Assembly: GCF_003011965.1 (NCBI RefSeq) | Contig: NZ_PXWG01000003.1 | Coordinates: 1-64,000 of the forward strand | Source of the DNA: Streptosporangium nondiastaticum | Lineage (GTDB): Bacteria > Actinomycetota > Actinomycetes > Streptomycetales > Streptomycetaceae | Direction: 5' to 3' | Length of the DNA: 64,000 nucleotides | In this document: in pieces, positions 1 through 9,105 of the stretch | Layout: every line of letters begins with the position of its first letter | Position numbering within the stretch: the stretch's first letter is position 1 | Notes under the pieces: model-generated | Databases searched by the model: none | What the model was told of the DNA's origin: nothing | The model's input: only the letters and a program-made list of their open reading frames with translations | Made by a program: the position numbers and the translations under genes

Positions 1-357
1 GCCGAGGCGCTGCTGCGGCTCGCGGCCCGCTGCGACGCGGCCTTCGTGTGGGCGCTCGTCGAGCACCGGCTGCGCGGCGGCGACGCGCCCGGCGGCGCCC
101 TGGCCGACACGGTCGCCGAGCTCGCCGAGGCCGCGCCCGGCTCGCGGCTGAACCTGCTGCTCACGGACGGCACCTCGATCGCTGCCACCACCTGGGGCGA
201 CACGCTCTGGTACCTGGCGGACCCGGCCGGCCGGACCGCGGTCGCCTCCGAGCCCTACGACGACGACCCCCGCTGGACCGAGGTCCCCGACCGCACCCTG
301 CTCACCGCGACCCGCACCGCCGTCACCCTGACACCGCTCAAGGAGCCCTGCCCGTGA
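1..357 (+). CDS. egtC: EgtC, gamma-glutamyl-hercynylcysteine sulfoxide hydrolase, 3' part
   Basis: This is the C-terminal 118 codons of an open frame that enters from the left edge, so the start and the N-terminal nucleophile of the glutamine-amidotransferase fold are outside the window. The visible part ends in a beta-rich segment (W-G-D-T-L-W-Y-L, then [10 protein letters not shown]) typical of the end of class II amidotransferase domains. EgtC removes the glutamyl group in ergothioneine synthesis. The assignment rests mainly on its direct coupling to egtD: its TGA overlaps the next GTG start (GTGA). Known actinobacterial operons run egtA-egtB-egtC-egtD, so egtA and egtB are expected just upstream. 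Confidence 0.8.
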   Translation, partial: AEALLRLAARCDAAFVWALVEHRLRGGDAPGGALADTVAELAEAAPGSRLNLLLTDGTSIAATTWGDTLWYLADPAGRTAVASEPYDDDPRWTEVPDRTLLTATRTAVTLTPLKEPCP

Positions 358-1346
358 GCCCGTTCGCCCTGACCCGCACCCTCCCCGCCGACGCGACCGC
401 GGCCGCCCTGCGCGCCGACGTCGCCACGGGCCTGACCCGCACCCCCAAGGAGCTCCCGCCGAAGTGGTTCTACGACGCGCGCGGCAGCGAGCTGTTCGAC
501 GAGATCACCCGGCTGCCCGAGTACTACCCGACGCGCGCGGAACGCGAGATCATCGTCGCCCGTGCCGGCGAGATCGCCGCGGCCACCGGCGCCCGCACCC
601 TCGTGGAGCTCGGCTCCGGCTCCTCCGAGAAGACCCGCCACCTCATCAGCGCCCTGGCCGCCCGCAACTCCCTCGACCACTACGTGCCCGTCGACGTCAG
701 CGAGAGCGCCCTGACCGGCGCTGCCGAGGGCCTGCTCGCCGACCACCCGGCCCTCACGGTGCACGCCCTCGTCGCCGACTTCCAGTACGGCCTGCACCTG
801 CCCGCCACCCCCGCGCCGCGCCTGCTCGCCTTCCTCGGCGGCACCATCGGCAACCTCCGCCCGAAGGAACGATCCGCCTTCTTCGCCGCCGTCCGCGCCG
901 AGCTGGCCCCCGGCGACGCCCTGCTCCTGGGCACGGACCTGGTCAAGGACGAGCGGACGCTGGTGCGGGCCTACGACGACGCGGCGGGCGTGACCGCCGC
1001 CTTCAACAAGAACGTCCTCACCGTCATCAACCGCGAACTGGAGGCCGACTTCGATCCGGACGCCTTCGACCACGTGGCCCTGTGGGACGCGCGGGAGGAG
1101 TGGATCGAGATGCGGCTGCGGGCCCGCGGCGCCCTCGTCGCGAAGATCCCCGCGCTCGACCTCGCCGTCCACTTCGCCGCGGGCGAGGAGTTGCGCACGG
1201 AGATCTCCGCGAAGTTCCGCGAGCCGGGGGTACGGGCCGAGCTCGCGGCGGCCGGGCTGGAGACCACGCACTGGTGGACGGACGAGGAGGGGCGGTTCGC
1301 GCTGTCGCTGTCGGCGCCCGTGCCGGTGCCGGGGCGCGCCGGTTAG
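354..1346 (+). CDS. egtD: EgtD, L-histidine N-alpha-trimethyltransferase
   Basis: A 330-residue SAM-dependent methyltransferase of the EgtD/DUF2260 family, which converts histidine to hercynine in cytoplasmic ergothioneine synthesis. The N-terminal signature [19 protein letters not shown] is at residues 35-53, SAM motif [12 protein letters not shown] at 84-94, and the family segment L-G-G-T-I-G-N-L near 160. The GTG start overlaps the egtC stop, which indicates translational coupling. The length matches the family. A downstream shift of frame was not seen. The following universal stress protein starts only 9 bases after the stop and may be read through from the same transcript. Confidence 0.95.
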   Translation: MSPFALTRTLPADATAAALRADVATGLTRTPKELPPKWFYDARGSELFDEITRLPEYYPTRAEREIIVARAGEIAAATGARTLVELGSGSSEKTRHLISALAARNSLDHYVPVDVSESALTGAAEGLLADHPALTVHALVADFQYGLHLPATPAPRLLAFLGGTIGNLRPKERSAFFAAVRAELAPGDALLLGTDLVKDERTLVRAYDDAAGVTAAFNKNVLTVINRELEADFDPDAFDHVALWDAREEWIEMRLRARGALVAKIPALDLAVHFAAGEELRTEISAKFREPGVRAELAAAGLETTHWWTDEEGRFALSLSAPVPVPGRAG

Positions 1347-1355
1347 CCTCGCCGT

Positions 1356-1841
1356 GTGAAGGATGAGGTGAACGAACCGCAGAACCAGGGTCTGCCGGCC
1401 GGCTTCGAGCGCGGCACGGACGGGCCCAAGGTGATCGTCGCCGGCGTCGACGGCTCCGACACGTCCTGGCGTGCCGCCGCCTACGCCGCCGGCCTGGCCC
1501 GCCGTCAGCGCGCGCTGCTCGCCGTCGTCTACGTGCAGCCGCTGCTGACGGGCGGCGCGGCGCTGGGCGCGCCCGTGGCGGAGACGACGGAGGAGGTCGC
1601 CGAGGAGCTCCTCGCCGAGATCCGCGACGCGGCCGAGCGGCTGCGCGGCGAGCCCGGGGTGCGCTGGGAGTTCCACACCTTCCGCGGCGATCCCTACCAG
1701 GGCCTCGTCCAGGCCGCCGACGACCTCAAGGCGGACGCGGTGGTGGTCGGCGCCTCGGAGCGCGCCGGCCACCGCATCGTCGGCTCGGTCGCCGTGCGCC
1801 TGGTGAAGGCGGGCCGCTGGCCCGTGACCGTGGTCCCGTAG
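1356..1841 (+). CDS. Universal stress protein, UspA family
   Basis: A 161-residue single-domain UspA-like protein. The first strand K-V-I-V-A-G-V-D-G-S-D-T-S at about residues 25-37 is the canonical start of the fold. The C-terminal G-A-S-E-R-A-G-H-R-I-V-G-S-V segment near 131-144 resembles the ATP-binding glycine loop. A 24-residue hydrophilic extension precedes the domain. The start is the GTG 9 bases after egtD, so it is probably co-transcribed with the ergothioneine genes, which would fit a redox or stress setting. The exact role of individual Usp proteins cannot be read from sequence. Confidence 0.85.
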   Translation: MKDEVNEPQNQGLPAGFERGTDGPKVIVAGVDGSDTSWRAAAYAAGLARRQRALLAVVYVQPLLTGGAALGAPVAETTEEVAEELLAEIRDAAERLRGEPGVRWEFHTFRGDPYQGLVQAADDLKADAVVVGASERAGHRIVGSVAVRLVKAGRWPVTVVP

Positions 1842-1911
1842 GAGACGGAGGGGTGTCCCCGCGCGCAGGGGCGGGTAGCCTGCCGCTGCCCGCAGACAAG
1901 GAGGTCCGGCC

Positions 1912-2163
1912 ATGGCCGACGAGGAAGAGGAAACGGAAGAGACGGAGGCGTCCGCCGCGGCGGACGGGGCGCTGGAGCTCACGGACCACGAGGGGGTCCT
2001 GGCGCTGCGCCTGTCCGGCGGGGACGTCATCCCCCGGGCCATCCCCGTCCTCGACGAGTCCGGGAAGCTCCTGGCCGTCTACACGGCGGGCCCGCCCGTC
2101 CCGCCCGCGGCCGCCTCCGCGCCCGACGTCCTCGCGGAGCGCTCGGTGGTCGAGTTGCGGTGA
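1912..2163 (+). CDS. Small acidic conserved protein
   Basis: An 83-residue protein preceded by a good ribosome site (AGGAGG about 7 bases before ATG). The first 20 residues are almost only Glu, Asp, Thr and Ala. The remainder looks like a small beta-sheet domain (L-E-L-T-D-H-E-G-V-L-A-L-R-L-S, then I-P-V-L-D-E-S-G-K-L-L-A-V-Y). No family was recognised and no signal peptide or membrane segment is present. It lies between the Usp gene and dodecin, all on the same strand. Confidence 0.6.
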   Translation: MADEEEETEETEASAAADGALELTDHEGVLALRLSGGDVIPRAIPVLDESGKLLAVYTAGPPVPPAAASAPDVLAERSVVELR

Positions 2164-2348
2164 GCCGGGCGCCCGCGCTCGCCTCGCGGGGGCGCGGGGT
2201 GTCCCGGAGCGCCTGTGGGAGCCTCACCCGGCTCGTCCCGGGGGCGCGTGGCCGGTGCCACGCCAACGGCGGCGCTCGTCTCGCGGGCCGGCTTCCGGTC
2301 GGCCAGGGTGGTGACGGCAGGGCACCTCAGCCGTCTGGAGAAACAACG

Positions 2349-2564
2349 ATGACGAACCACACGTACCGCGTGACCGAGATCGTCGGCTCGTCCCCCGAGG
2401 GCGTGGACCAGGCCGTCCGCAACGGTCTCTCCCGTGCGTCGCAGACGCTGAGGAACCTCGACTGGTTCGAAGTGGTCCAGATCCGGGGGCATCTGGAGAA
2501 CGGTGAGATCGGGCACTACCAGGTCGGCCTGAAGGTCGGTTTCCGCCTGGAGAACGGCGACTGA
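2349..2564 (+). CDS. Dodecin, flavin-storage protein
   Basis: A 71-residue protein matching the dodecin family, which forms hollow dodecamers that bind FMN, riboflavin or CoA and buffer flavins in the cytoplasm. The N-terminal R-V-T-E-I-V-G-S-S and the central L-D-W-F-E-V-V-Q-I-R-G segment are both present, with Trp39 in the position of the flavin-stacking tryptophan and Q58 further on. The ATG follows GGAGA by about 9 bases. A strong hairpin at 2584-2625 lies just downstream, so the gene probably ends its transcript. Confidence 0.93.
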   Translation: MTNHTYRVTEIVGSSPEGVDQAVRNGLSRASQTLRNLDWFEVVQIRGHLENGEIGHYQVGLKVGFRLENGD

Positions 2565-2583
2565 AGGCCCTCGGAGCACGGTC

Positions 2584-2625
2584 AGGCCCCGCCTCCTCCG
2601 CGAACAGCGGGGCAAGGCGGGGCCT
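2584..2625 (+). terminator. Hairpin terminator after dodecin
   Basis: AGGCCCCGCCT at 2584-2594 pairs perfectly with AGGCGGGGCCT at 2615-2625, with a 20-base loop and no U tract, as usual for Streptomyces. It lies between the convergent dodecin and MFS genes and could serve both. Confidence 0.7.
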
Positions 2626-2688
2626 CGTGTCGGCCCGGGAGAGCAGCGAAGCGCTCGTGGACGTCCGCGCCGGGCCCGGCGTGGCGGC

Positions 2689-3900
2689 TCATGAGGCGGT
2701 GCGGGCGGGCGTGTCCCCGGCCCCCTCCCGCGCCGCCGCCGGCACCAGGTGCGCCTGCCCGGCGAGGATCACCAGCGTGCCCACGGCGACCCCCAGGACA
2801 CCGCACGTCGCGGCCCACGCGGCCCCCGCCTCCTCCAGGACCGTGCCGGTGACCGCCGATCCCAGCGCCACGCCCGCCGTCATCAGGGTCACCAGCCACG
2901 CGAACGCCTCGGTGACGGTGCCCGCCGGGGCGAGCTCGCCCACCAGCACGAACACGACGGTGAGCACGGGCGCGAGGAACAGCCCGGTGAAGAGCATCAG
3001 GCAGGCCATGTACGGCGGGGCCGGCAGCAGGCACAGCAGCCCGTACCCGGCGGTCAGGCCGAGCATCATCAGCAGCGTCCGGCGCGGCGGCGCCACCCGC
3101 CAGCGCCGCACCGCCCCGTAGGCCAGGCCTCCGGTGAGCGCGCCGAGCGCGTTGAGGGAGAGCAGCGCCGGGGCGCCGCCGGGCAGCCGGTGTCCCTCCG
3201 CGTAGGAGACGACGAGGACGTTGAGCGTGCCGATGGCGACGCCCACGCCCGTGAGGCCCGTGATCAGGACGACGAAGCCCCGGCTGCGCAGCGGCCCCAG
3301 CCAGTCGGCGGACCTGGCGGGCGCCCGCCAGGCGCGGGCGGGCGGGGCGGTGACGACGACGAGCACTCCGGCGACGCCCAGGAGCGCGCCCGCCCACAGC
3401 GCCGCCGCGGGCGAGGCGACCGCCACGCCGCCGGCCACCACCAGCGGCCCGCCGACGAAGACCAGTTCCTGGGACGCGGAGTCCAGCGCGTAGGCCGACT
3501 CCAGCCTCCCGGGCGCGACGATGTCGGGCCACAGGGCCCGCAGGCACGGCTCCAGCGGAGGAGTGGCCGCACCGGCGAGCACGACCCCGCCCAGGACGGC
3601 CGCGGTGCTGCCGGGCGCGACGGCGACGACGGCGAAGCCCACGGCCGCCACGAGGGCAGTCGGCAGCAGGACGCGCGGCTGGCCCACCCGGTCCACCAGC
3701 CGGCCCAGCAACGGCCCGCCCACGGCGGAGGCGACCGCGAACGCCCCGACGGCCACGCCCACGAAGCCGTACGACGCGCCGGCCTGACGCAGCGCCAGCG
3801 GCACCGCGACGGCGGCCATCGCGCTCGGCAGCCGCCCGACGAGCGTGCCCAGGAGCAGTCTGACCACATGGGGGCCGCGCAGCAGGTCCGCGTACCTCAC
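2689..3900 (-). CDS. MFS transporter, probable drug or metabolite exporter
   Basis: A 403-residue integral membrane protein with about 12 hydrophobic segments, the size and layout of a major facilitator exporter. The cytoplasmic loop motif between helices 2 and 3 reads G-R-L-V-D-R-V-G-Q-P-R at 66-76, close to the GxxxDRxGRR motif A. A central basic loop (A-P-P-A-R-A-W-R-A-P-A-R near 185-197) separates two six-helix halves. The substrate cannot be deduced. It is transcribed divergently from the GH92 mannosidase and convergently with dodecin, with no obvious functional partner. Confidence 0.85.
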   Translation of the reverse strand: MRYADLLRGPHVVRLLLGTLVGRLPSAMAAVAVPLALRQAGASYGFVGVAVGAFAVASAVGGPLLGRLVDRVGQPRVLLPTALVAAVGFAVVAVAPGSTAAVLGGVVLAGAATPPLEPCLRALWPDIVAPGRLESAYALDSASQELVFVGGPLVVAGGVAVASPAAALWAGALLGVAGVLVVVTAPPARAWRAPARSADWLGPLRSRGFVVLITGLTGVGVAIGTLNVLVVSYAEGHRLPGGAPALLSLNALGALTGGLAYGAVRRWRVAPPRRTLLMMLGLTAGYGLLCLLPAPPYMACLMLFTGLFLAPVLTVVFVLVGELAPAGTVTEAFAWLVTLMTAGVALGSAVTGTVLEEAGAAWAATCGVLGVAVGTLVILAGQAHLVPAAAREGAGDTPARTAS

Positions 3901-4213
3901 GGGGAGACCTCCCCGTCCGCCGAAGTCTCCGGCCGCAGGGCCCTGTCCGGTGGCGAGGTGCTCGCGGGTGGGTTCACAAGGCGATGGTTATACGTAACAC
4001 CCGACCCGTCAAGGAATTTCCGGCAGGCTCGCACAGGGCCCGGCGGGGGGTGCGCGGAGTGGAGGCGCTCACTCCGGCCGGAGCGAGCCGCCAGTGGCCG
4101 TCGTCGCCACACCTGCCGCGCGGGGCATCATGACAGCACGTCAACCACTCGCTACCCTCGGCGCTGACAACGATGTCGGCATCCTACGTGGCGTCACCCG
4201 AGGGGCGTGGACG
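3901..4213. other. Divergent intergenic region between MFS and GH92 genes
   Basis: 313 bases without a credible gene. It holds the two divergent promoter areas, a near-palindrome GTTATACGTAAC about 85 bases upstream of the MFS start, and the LacI-like palindrome at 4165-4178 in front of the mannosidase. The short AT-richer stretch 3978-4020 stands out from its surroundings. Confidence 0.5.
4165..4178 (+). promoter_or_regulatory. LacI-type operator candidate upstream of GH92
   Basis: TGACAACGATGTCG matches 12 of 14 positions of the palindrome TGACAACGTTGTCA, of the kind bound by LacI-family sugar regulators. It ends 35 bases before the mannosidase ATG, a position suited to repression. No LacI regulator is adjacent. 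Confidence 0.4.
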
Positions 4214-6541
4214 ATGAGATGGACCGGACACCTGCGCTCGCGCACCTGCGCGGCCGCACTCGCACTCGCGGCGGCAGTGGGCGGGACCTCGCTCACCGCC
4301 CCGGAGCCGGCCGCGGCGGCCGGCGGGCTCACCGGCCTGGTGAACCCCTTCATCGGCACCCAGAACGAGGGGAACACCTTCCCCGGCGCCGCCGTGCCGT
4401 TCGGCATGGTGCAGCTCTCCCCCGACACCGGCCACAGCACGGGCTACGACTACAAGCACGACCACATCCGCGGCTTCAGCACCGTGCACCTCTCCGGCGT
4501 GGGCTGCCGCATCGGCGGCGACCTGCCCGTCCTGCCCACGACGGGTGACGTGCAGCAGACCGACAACGCCCGCTACGCGGCGCGGTTCAGCCACCGCGAC
4601 GAGACGGCCCGCCCCGGCTACTACCGGGTCGGCCTCTCCTCCTACGGCGGCATCACCGCCGAGCTCACCGCGGGCTCCCGCACGGGCCACCAGCGCTACA
4701 CCTTCCCCGCCACGGACAAGGCCAACGTCCTGCTCAACACCGGGCAGTCACTGCACCGCACCGTCTCCACGACCGTCGAGGTCCTCGACTCCCGCACCGT
4801 CCGTTCCGCCATCACCGGCCGCGGCTTCTGCCAGGACACCCGCCCGTACACGGTCCACACGATCACGCGCTTCGACCGGCCCTTCACCGCCTTCGGCACC
4901 TGGAACGGCGATCAGGTCTCCCAGGGGACCCGGAAGTCCACGTCCGCCGGCCGCAACGGCGCCTGGGTGCGCTTCGACACCACCCGCGACCGCACCGTGG
5001 AGGCCACCACGGCCATCAGCTACGTCGACGCGGCCGGCGCCGCCGGCAACCTCCGCGCGGAGGACGACGGCTTCGACCGCACCGCCCGCGCCGCGCGCGA
5101 CGCGTGGGAGCGCCGCCTGGGCGCCGTCCGCGTCCAGGGCGGTGGCGAAGGACTGCGCCGCACCTTCTACTCCTCGCTGTACCGCGCGTTCCTCGCGCCC
5201 AACACCGGCAGCGACGCCGACGGCCGCTACACCGGCTGGGACCAGCGGATCCACCGCGCCCGCGGCTTCACCTACTACCAGAACTGGTCGCTGTGGGACA
5301 CCTACCGCACCCAGGCGCAGCTGCTCGCGCTGCTCGCGCCCGAGGAGTCGCGGGACATGGCCCTGTCGGTGCTGCGGGTGGAGGCCGACGGCGGCTGGCT
5401 GCCCAAGTGGGGCTACGGCACGGTCGAGACGAACATCATGACCGGCGACCCGGTGACCCCCTTCCTCACCAACGCCTACCAGCACGGGCTGCTCAAGGGC
5501 CACGAGGAGGAGGCCTACAGGGTGCTGAAGCGCAACGCGGACGGCGTCCCGCCCAAGGACTCCCCGTACGTGGGCCGCGACGGCAACGACCGCTACATCA
5601 AGGACGGTTACGTCCCCTGCACGCCCTCCAGGCCCAAGGACAAGCCGGGCGACTCCGACCTGCACCAGGGCGGTTCGGCGACGCTGGAGTACGCGCTGGC
5701 CGACGGCGTGCTCGCGAAGATGGCCCGCTCGCTCGGCCACCGCGCGGACGCCGAGCGCTACGCAGCCCGCTCCCGGAACTACCGCAACGTCTTCGACCCG
5801 GAGACGGGGTTCTTCCGGGCCCGCGGCGCCGACGGCGCGTTCACCGGCCCGGCCGACCCGGCGAAGAGCATCTGCTTCCACGAGGGCACCGCGTGGCAGT
5901 ACCAGTGGCTCGTGCCGCAGGACCTGCCCGGGATGGTGGACCTGATCGGCGGCAGGGCGCGGGCGAACTCCCGGCTGGACTCCTTCTTCGCCTACGACCG
6001 GCTCGTCCGCGACCCCGCGCGCACGGCCCGCGAGGTGTGGGTCCACGGCCCGTACGACTACTACAACGCCGACAAGTACAACCCGCAGAACGAGCCCGAC
6101 CTGATCGCCCCGTACACGTACCTGTCGACCGGGCAGCCGTGGAAGACGACCGACGTCGTGCACGCCGCGCTCACCCTCTTCACCGACGCGCCCACCGGTA
6201 TGACCGGCAACGACGACCTGGGCACGATGTCCGCGTGGATGGTGCTCTCCGCCATCGGCGTGTTCCCCGTGCAGCCCGGTGCGGACGTGTGGGGGCTCAG
6301 CACACCGGTGTTCGATCGGGTGGACGTCGACCTCGACGGCAGCCGGTTCACCGTGACCGCCCCGGGCACCTCGGACCGCGACCGCTACGTGCAGTCGGTC
6401 CGGCTGGACGGGGAGCGCTACGGGCGGACGTACCTGACGTCACGCCAGATCACCGGGGGCGGGCGGCTCGACTTCACGGTCGGCGCCGACCCCTCCGACT
6501 GGGGCACCGGGGCCGCCGCCGCGGCACCCGCCATCGGCTGA
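4214..6541 (+). CDS. Secreted GH92 alpha-1,2-mannosidase
   Basis: A 775-residue exo-acting alpha-mannosidase of glycoside hydrolase family 92, which trims mannose from glycans or glycoproteins with a calcium-dependent inverting mechanism. ATG 4214 was chosen because it gives a clean signal peptide (basic R-W-T-G-H-L-R-S-R, hydrophobic Ala/Leu core, cleavage near A-A-A-A at 33-36). The family N-terminal signature V-N-P-F-I-G-T is at 43-49 and P-F-G-M-V-Q-L-S-P-D-T-G at about 62-73. The catalytic-domain hallmarks are Q-N-E-P-D near 625-629 and T-G-N-D-D-L-G-T-M-S-A-W near 664-675, the latter carrying the acidic pair of the active site. Full length, followed by a terminator hairpin. A LacI-like palindrome lies upstream. 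Confidence 0.93.
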   Translation: MRWTGHLRSRTCAAALALAAAVGGTSLTAPEPAAAAGGLTGLVNPFIGTQNEGNTFPGAAVPFGMVQLSPDTGHSTGYDYKHDHIRGFSTVHLSGVGCRIGGDLPVLPTTGDVQQTDNARYAARFSHRDETARPGYYRVGLSSYGGITAELTAGSRTGHQRYTFPATDKANVLLNTGQSLHRTVSTTVEVLDSRTVRSAITGRGFCQDTRPYTVHTITRFDRPFTAFGTWNGDQVSQGTRKSTSAGRNGAWVRFDTTRDRTVEATTAISYVDAAGAAGNLRAEDDGFDRTARAARDAWERRLGAVRVQGGGEGLRRTFYSSLYRAFLAPNTGSDADGRYTGWDQRIHRARGFTYYQNWSLWDTYRTQAQLLALLAPEESRDMALSVLRVEADGGWLPKWGYGTVETNIMTGDPVTPFLTNAYQHGLLKGHEEEAYRVLKRNADGVPPKDSPYVGRDGNDRYIKDGYVPCTPSRPKDKPGDSDLHQGGSATLEYALADGVLAKMARSLGHRADAERYAARSRNYRNVFDPETGFFRARGADGAFTGPADPAKSICFHEGTAWQYQWLVPQDLPGMVDLIGGRARANSRLDSFFAYDRLVRDPARTAREVWVHGPYDYYNADKYNPQNEPDLIAPYTYLSTGQPWKTTDVVHAALTLFTDAPTGMTGNDDLGTMSAWMVLSAIGVFPVQPGADVWGLSTPVFDRVDVDLDGSRFTVTAPGTSDRDRYVQSVRLDGERYGRTYLTSRQITGGGRLDFTVGADPSDWGTGAAAAAPAIG

Positions 6542-6555
6542 ACCCCGCCCGCCGG

Positions 6556-6587
6556 CGCGGGGCGGCGCCTTCCGTCGCCGCCCCGCG
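6556..6587 (+). terminator. Hairpin terminator after GH92
   Basis: CGCGGGGCGGCG at 6556-6567 pairs perfectly with CGCCGCCCCGCG at 6576-6587, with an 8-base loop, 15 bases after the mannosidase stop. Confidence 0.75.
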
Positions 6588-6640
6588 CGGTCCATGATGA
6601 CCGCGATGATCCGCCGTCAGCGCCGACGAGAGGACATGAC

Positions 6641-8083
6641 ATGGCCGGGCTCCGGACGGGACAGGGCATTCTGCGCCGCAAACCGATCGAGACGATCGAG
6701 GAGGCGGAGGAGGCCGAGGCGCACGGCGAGCACCTGACCCGGGCCCTGGGGCTCTGGCAGCTCACGGCCATCGGGGTCGGCGGCATCATCGGCGCGGGCA
6801 TCTTCAGCCTCGCCGGCACCATCGCCAACGGCGTCGCCGGCCCGGCCGTGCTCGTCTCCTTCCTCATCGCGGGCGTCGCGAGCGCGGCGGCGGCCTTCTC
6901 GTACGCCGAGTTCGCCGGCCTGATCCCGCGGGCCGGATCCGCGTACACCTACGGCTACGCGGTCCTCGGCGAGATCGGCGGCTGGTTCATCGGCTGGGAC
7001 CTCCTGCTGGAGTACACGGCGATCGTCGCGGTCGTGGCCATCGGCATCTCCGGGTACATCAACTTCCTGCTCGGCGAGACGAACGCCCACCTGCCGGCGT
7101 GGATGCTCGGCGCGCCGGGCACCGGCACCGGGCACCGGGTGGACCTGTTCGCGGCGCTGCTGTGCCTGCTGATCGCCTGGCTGCTCAACATGGGCATCAA
7201 GAGCGCGGCCCGCTTCGAGACCGTGGTCGTGGTCCTGAAGGTCCTCGTCGTGCTGCTGGTGATCGGCGTCGGCTTCTTCCACATCAACTCGGACAACTAC
7301 ACCCCCTTCTTCCCCTTCGGTCTCAGCGGCGCGTTCACGGGCGCGGCCACGGTCTTCTTCGCGGTCTTCGGCTACGACGCGATGTCCACGGCGGCCGAGG
7401 AGTCCAAGGACGCCCAGCGCCACATGCCGCGGGCCATCCTCTACTCGCTCGCCATCTCGATGGTGCTGTACGTGCTGGCCTGCCTGGTGCTCACCGGCAT
7501 GCAGAACTACAAGGACATCGACAAGGCGAGCGGCTTCTCCACCGCCTTCAAGTCGGTCGGGCTCGGCGGGATCGCCGACGTCATCGCCGTGGGCGCCATC
7601 ATCGGCATCCTCACCGTCATGTTCACCTTCATGCTCGGCGTCACCCGGGTCTGGTTCGCCATGAGCCGGGACGGCCTGCTGCCGAAGTGGTTCGCCAAGA
7701 CCCATCCCACGCGGCACGTGCCGACGCGCGTCACCTGGATCGTGGGGGTGGCGTCGGCGGCCATCGCGGGCCTCGTCCCGATCGGGGAGGCGGCGGAGCT
7801 GACCAACATCGGCATCCTGCTGGCCTTCGCGGTCGTGTGCACGGCGGTGATCGTGCTGCGCTACCGGCGGCCCGAACTGCCGCGCTCCTTCCGCTGCCCG
7901 TGGGTGCCGGTCGTGCCGGGGATCGGGGTCGCCGCGTCGATCTGGCTGATCACGTACCTCGCGTGGCAGACGTGGGTGCGGTTCGCGGTGTGGTTCGTGG
8001 TGGGGCTGGTGGTGTACTTCGCGTACTCGTACAAGCACTCGGAGCTGAGGCATGCGGACGCGCGAGGGATCCCGCAGGACTAG
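6641..8083 (+). CDS. APC-family amino acid permease (cationic amino acid transporter type)
   Basis: A 480-residue permease with about 12 membrane segments. The first helix carries the consensus G-V-G-G-I-I-G-A-G-I-F at 45-55, the unwound substrate-binding stretch of LeuT-fold amino acid carriers. F-G-Y-D-A-M-S-T-A-A-E-E in the middle is the helix-6 motif seen in the CAT-type subgroup, and the conserved E-S-K-D-A-Q-R-H-M-P-R-A-I loop follows. A 30-residue acidic N-terminus precedes the membrane domain. Basic or branched amino acids are plausible substrates but not proven by sequence. It converges on the glycosylase gene. Confidence 0.88.
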   Translation: MAGLRTGQGILRRKPIETIEEAEEAEAHGEHLTRALGLWQLTAIGVGGIIGAGIFSLAGTIANGVAGPAVLVSFLIAGVASAAAAFSYAEFAGLIPRAGSAYTYGYAVLGEIGGWFIGWDLLLEYTAIVAVVAIGISGYINFLLGETNAHLPAWMLGAPGTGTGHRVDLFAALLCLLIAWLLNMGIKSAARFETVVVVLKVLVVLLVIGVGFFHINSDNYTPFFPFGLSGAFTGAATVFFAVFGYDAMSTAAEESKDAQRHMPRAILYSLAISMVLYVLACLVLTGMQNYKDIDKASGFSTAFKSVGLGGIADVIAVGAIIGILTVMFTFMLGVTRVWFAMSRDGLLPKWFAKTHPTRHVPTRVTWIVGVASAAIAGLVPIGEAAELTNIGILLAFAVVCTAVIVLRYRRPELPRSFRCPWVPVVPGIGVAASIWLITYLAWQTWVRFAVWFVVGLVVYFAYSYKHSELRHADARGIPQD

Positions 8084-8112
8084 CCGGCCGGGGGGAGGTT
8101 CCGGCGGATCTG

Positions 8113-8979
8113 CTACTTCAGCAACCGGGACAGCCGGCGGTCGGCGAGCGGCTTGCCGCCCGTCTGGCACGTGGGGCAGTACTGCAGCGAGGAGTCGCTG
8201 AAGGACACCTCGCGGATGGTGTCGCCGCACACGGGGCACGGGTGCCCGGCCCGCCCGTGCACCCGCAGGCCGCTCTTCTTCTCCGCCTTCAGCTCGGCCG
8301 CGGCGTGCCCCCGTGCCCGCTCCACCGCCTCGTGCAGCACGGTGCGCAGCGCCCCGTACAGGGCGGCGGTCTCGTCCTCCGTCAGGCTCGCGGCGAGCTT
8401 GAAGGGCGACATGCGGGCCGCGTGCAGGATCTCGTCCGAGTAGGCGTTGCCGATGCCCGCGATCACGCCCTGATCGCGCAGGACGCCCTTGAGCTGCCGC
8501 CGCTCGTCGCGCAGCAGGGCGGCGAAGACGTCCAGGGTGAAGTCCGGGGAGAGGGGGTCGGGGCCCAGCCGCGCGATGCCGGGCACCGCCGCGACGTCGT
8601 GCACGCAGTAGGCGGCCAGCCGCTTCTGCGTGCCCGCCTCGGTGAGGTCGAAGCCGCCGCCCCCGGCGAGCCGCACGCGCAGCGCGAGCGGGCCCTTGCC
8701 GGGGCGCGGGGGTGCCTCCGGCAGGGTGTCCTGCCAGCGCAGCCAGCCGGCGCGGGCCAGGTGGAGGACGAGGTGCGGTCCGTCGTCGCCGGTGGAGACG
8801 GCGAGGAACTTGCCGCACCGGCGCACGCCGGTGACCTCCCGGCCCTCCAGGGCCGTGAGCGGCGGGTCGTAGGTCTTGAGGACGCTCACGGCCACGGGCA
8901 GCACGCGCTCGACCGTACGGCCGACGAGGTGCCCGGTGAGGAACCCGGCGAGCGCTTCGACCTCCGGCAGCTCAGGCAT
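8113..8979 (-). CDS. Fpg/Nei-family DNA glycosylase-AP lyase
   Basis: A 288-residue base-excision repair enzyme that removes oxidised bases and nicks the abasic site. ATG 8979 was chosen because it gives the invariant N-terminus M-P-E-L-P-E-V-E, whose Pro2 is the nucleophile and Glu3 a catalytic acid; a 39-codon upstream extension in frame is rejected. Lys57 (R-C-G-K-F-L-A) is the conserved DNA-contacting lysine. The C-terminal zinc finger is complete, with C-P-V-C and C-P-T-C pairs and the terminal basic R-R-L-S-R-L-L-K. Whether it prefers 8-oxoguanine (Fpg) or pyrimidine lesions (Nei) is not decidable here. A copy of the interspersed repeat lies just upstream. Confidence 0.92.
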   Translation of the reverse strand: MPELPEVEALAGFLTGHLVGRTVERVLPVAVSVLKTYDPPLTALEGREVTGVRRCGKFLAVSTGDDGPHLVLHLARAGWLRWQDTLPEAPPRPGKGPLALRVRLAGGGGFDLTEAGTQKRLAAYCVHDVAAVPGIARLGPDPLSPDFTLDVFAALLRDERRQLKGVLRDQGVIAGIGNAYSDEILHAARMSPFKLAASLTEDETAALYGALRTVLHEAVERARGHAAAELKAEKKSGLRVHGRAGHPCPVCGDTIREVSFSDSSLQYCPTCQTGGKPLADRRLSRLLK

Positions 8980-9029
8980 GGCTCCAGTCTGCCGCAGGGC
9001 GGGGGCCCGGCAAGCGGGGCACGTGACGG

Positions 9030-9082
9030 GACCGCCGCAACGGTGATCGACCACTACGGCGCGTTCCGGCGGTGCCGGACCC
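9030..9082 (-). repeat. Interspersed 14-spacer repeat, copy 1 (diverged)
   Basis: On the minus strand: GGCACCGCCG, 14 bases, then GGTCGATCACCG...GCGGCGG. It lies between the glycosylase and FAD monooxygenase genes. It is less similar to the consensus than the cobalamin-locus copies but keeps the exact spacer length. Confidence 0.65.
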
Positions 9083-9105
9083 GCCTCGGCCGGCACGCGG
9101 CGCGG

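Noticed and set aside
255..2042. 595-codon open frame on the minus strand across egtD and the Usp gene
   Set aside because: It is antisense to two recognised proteins, has low-complexity Arg/Gly/Ala composition and no ribosome site. The same applies to other long antisense frames over GH92, APC, UvrA, cob and rbs genes, which follow from the high G+C third positions.
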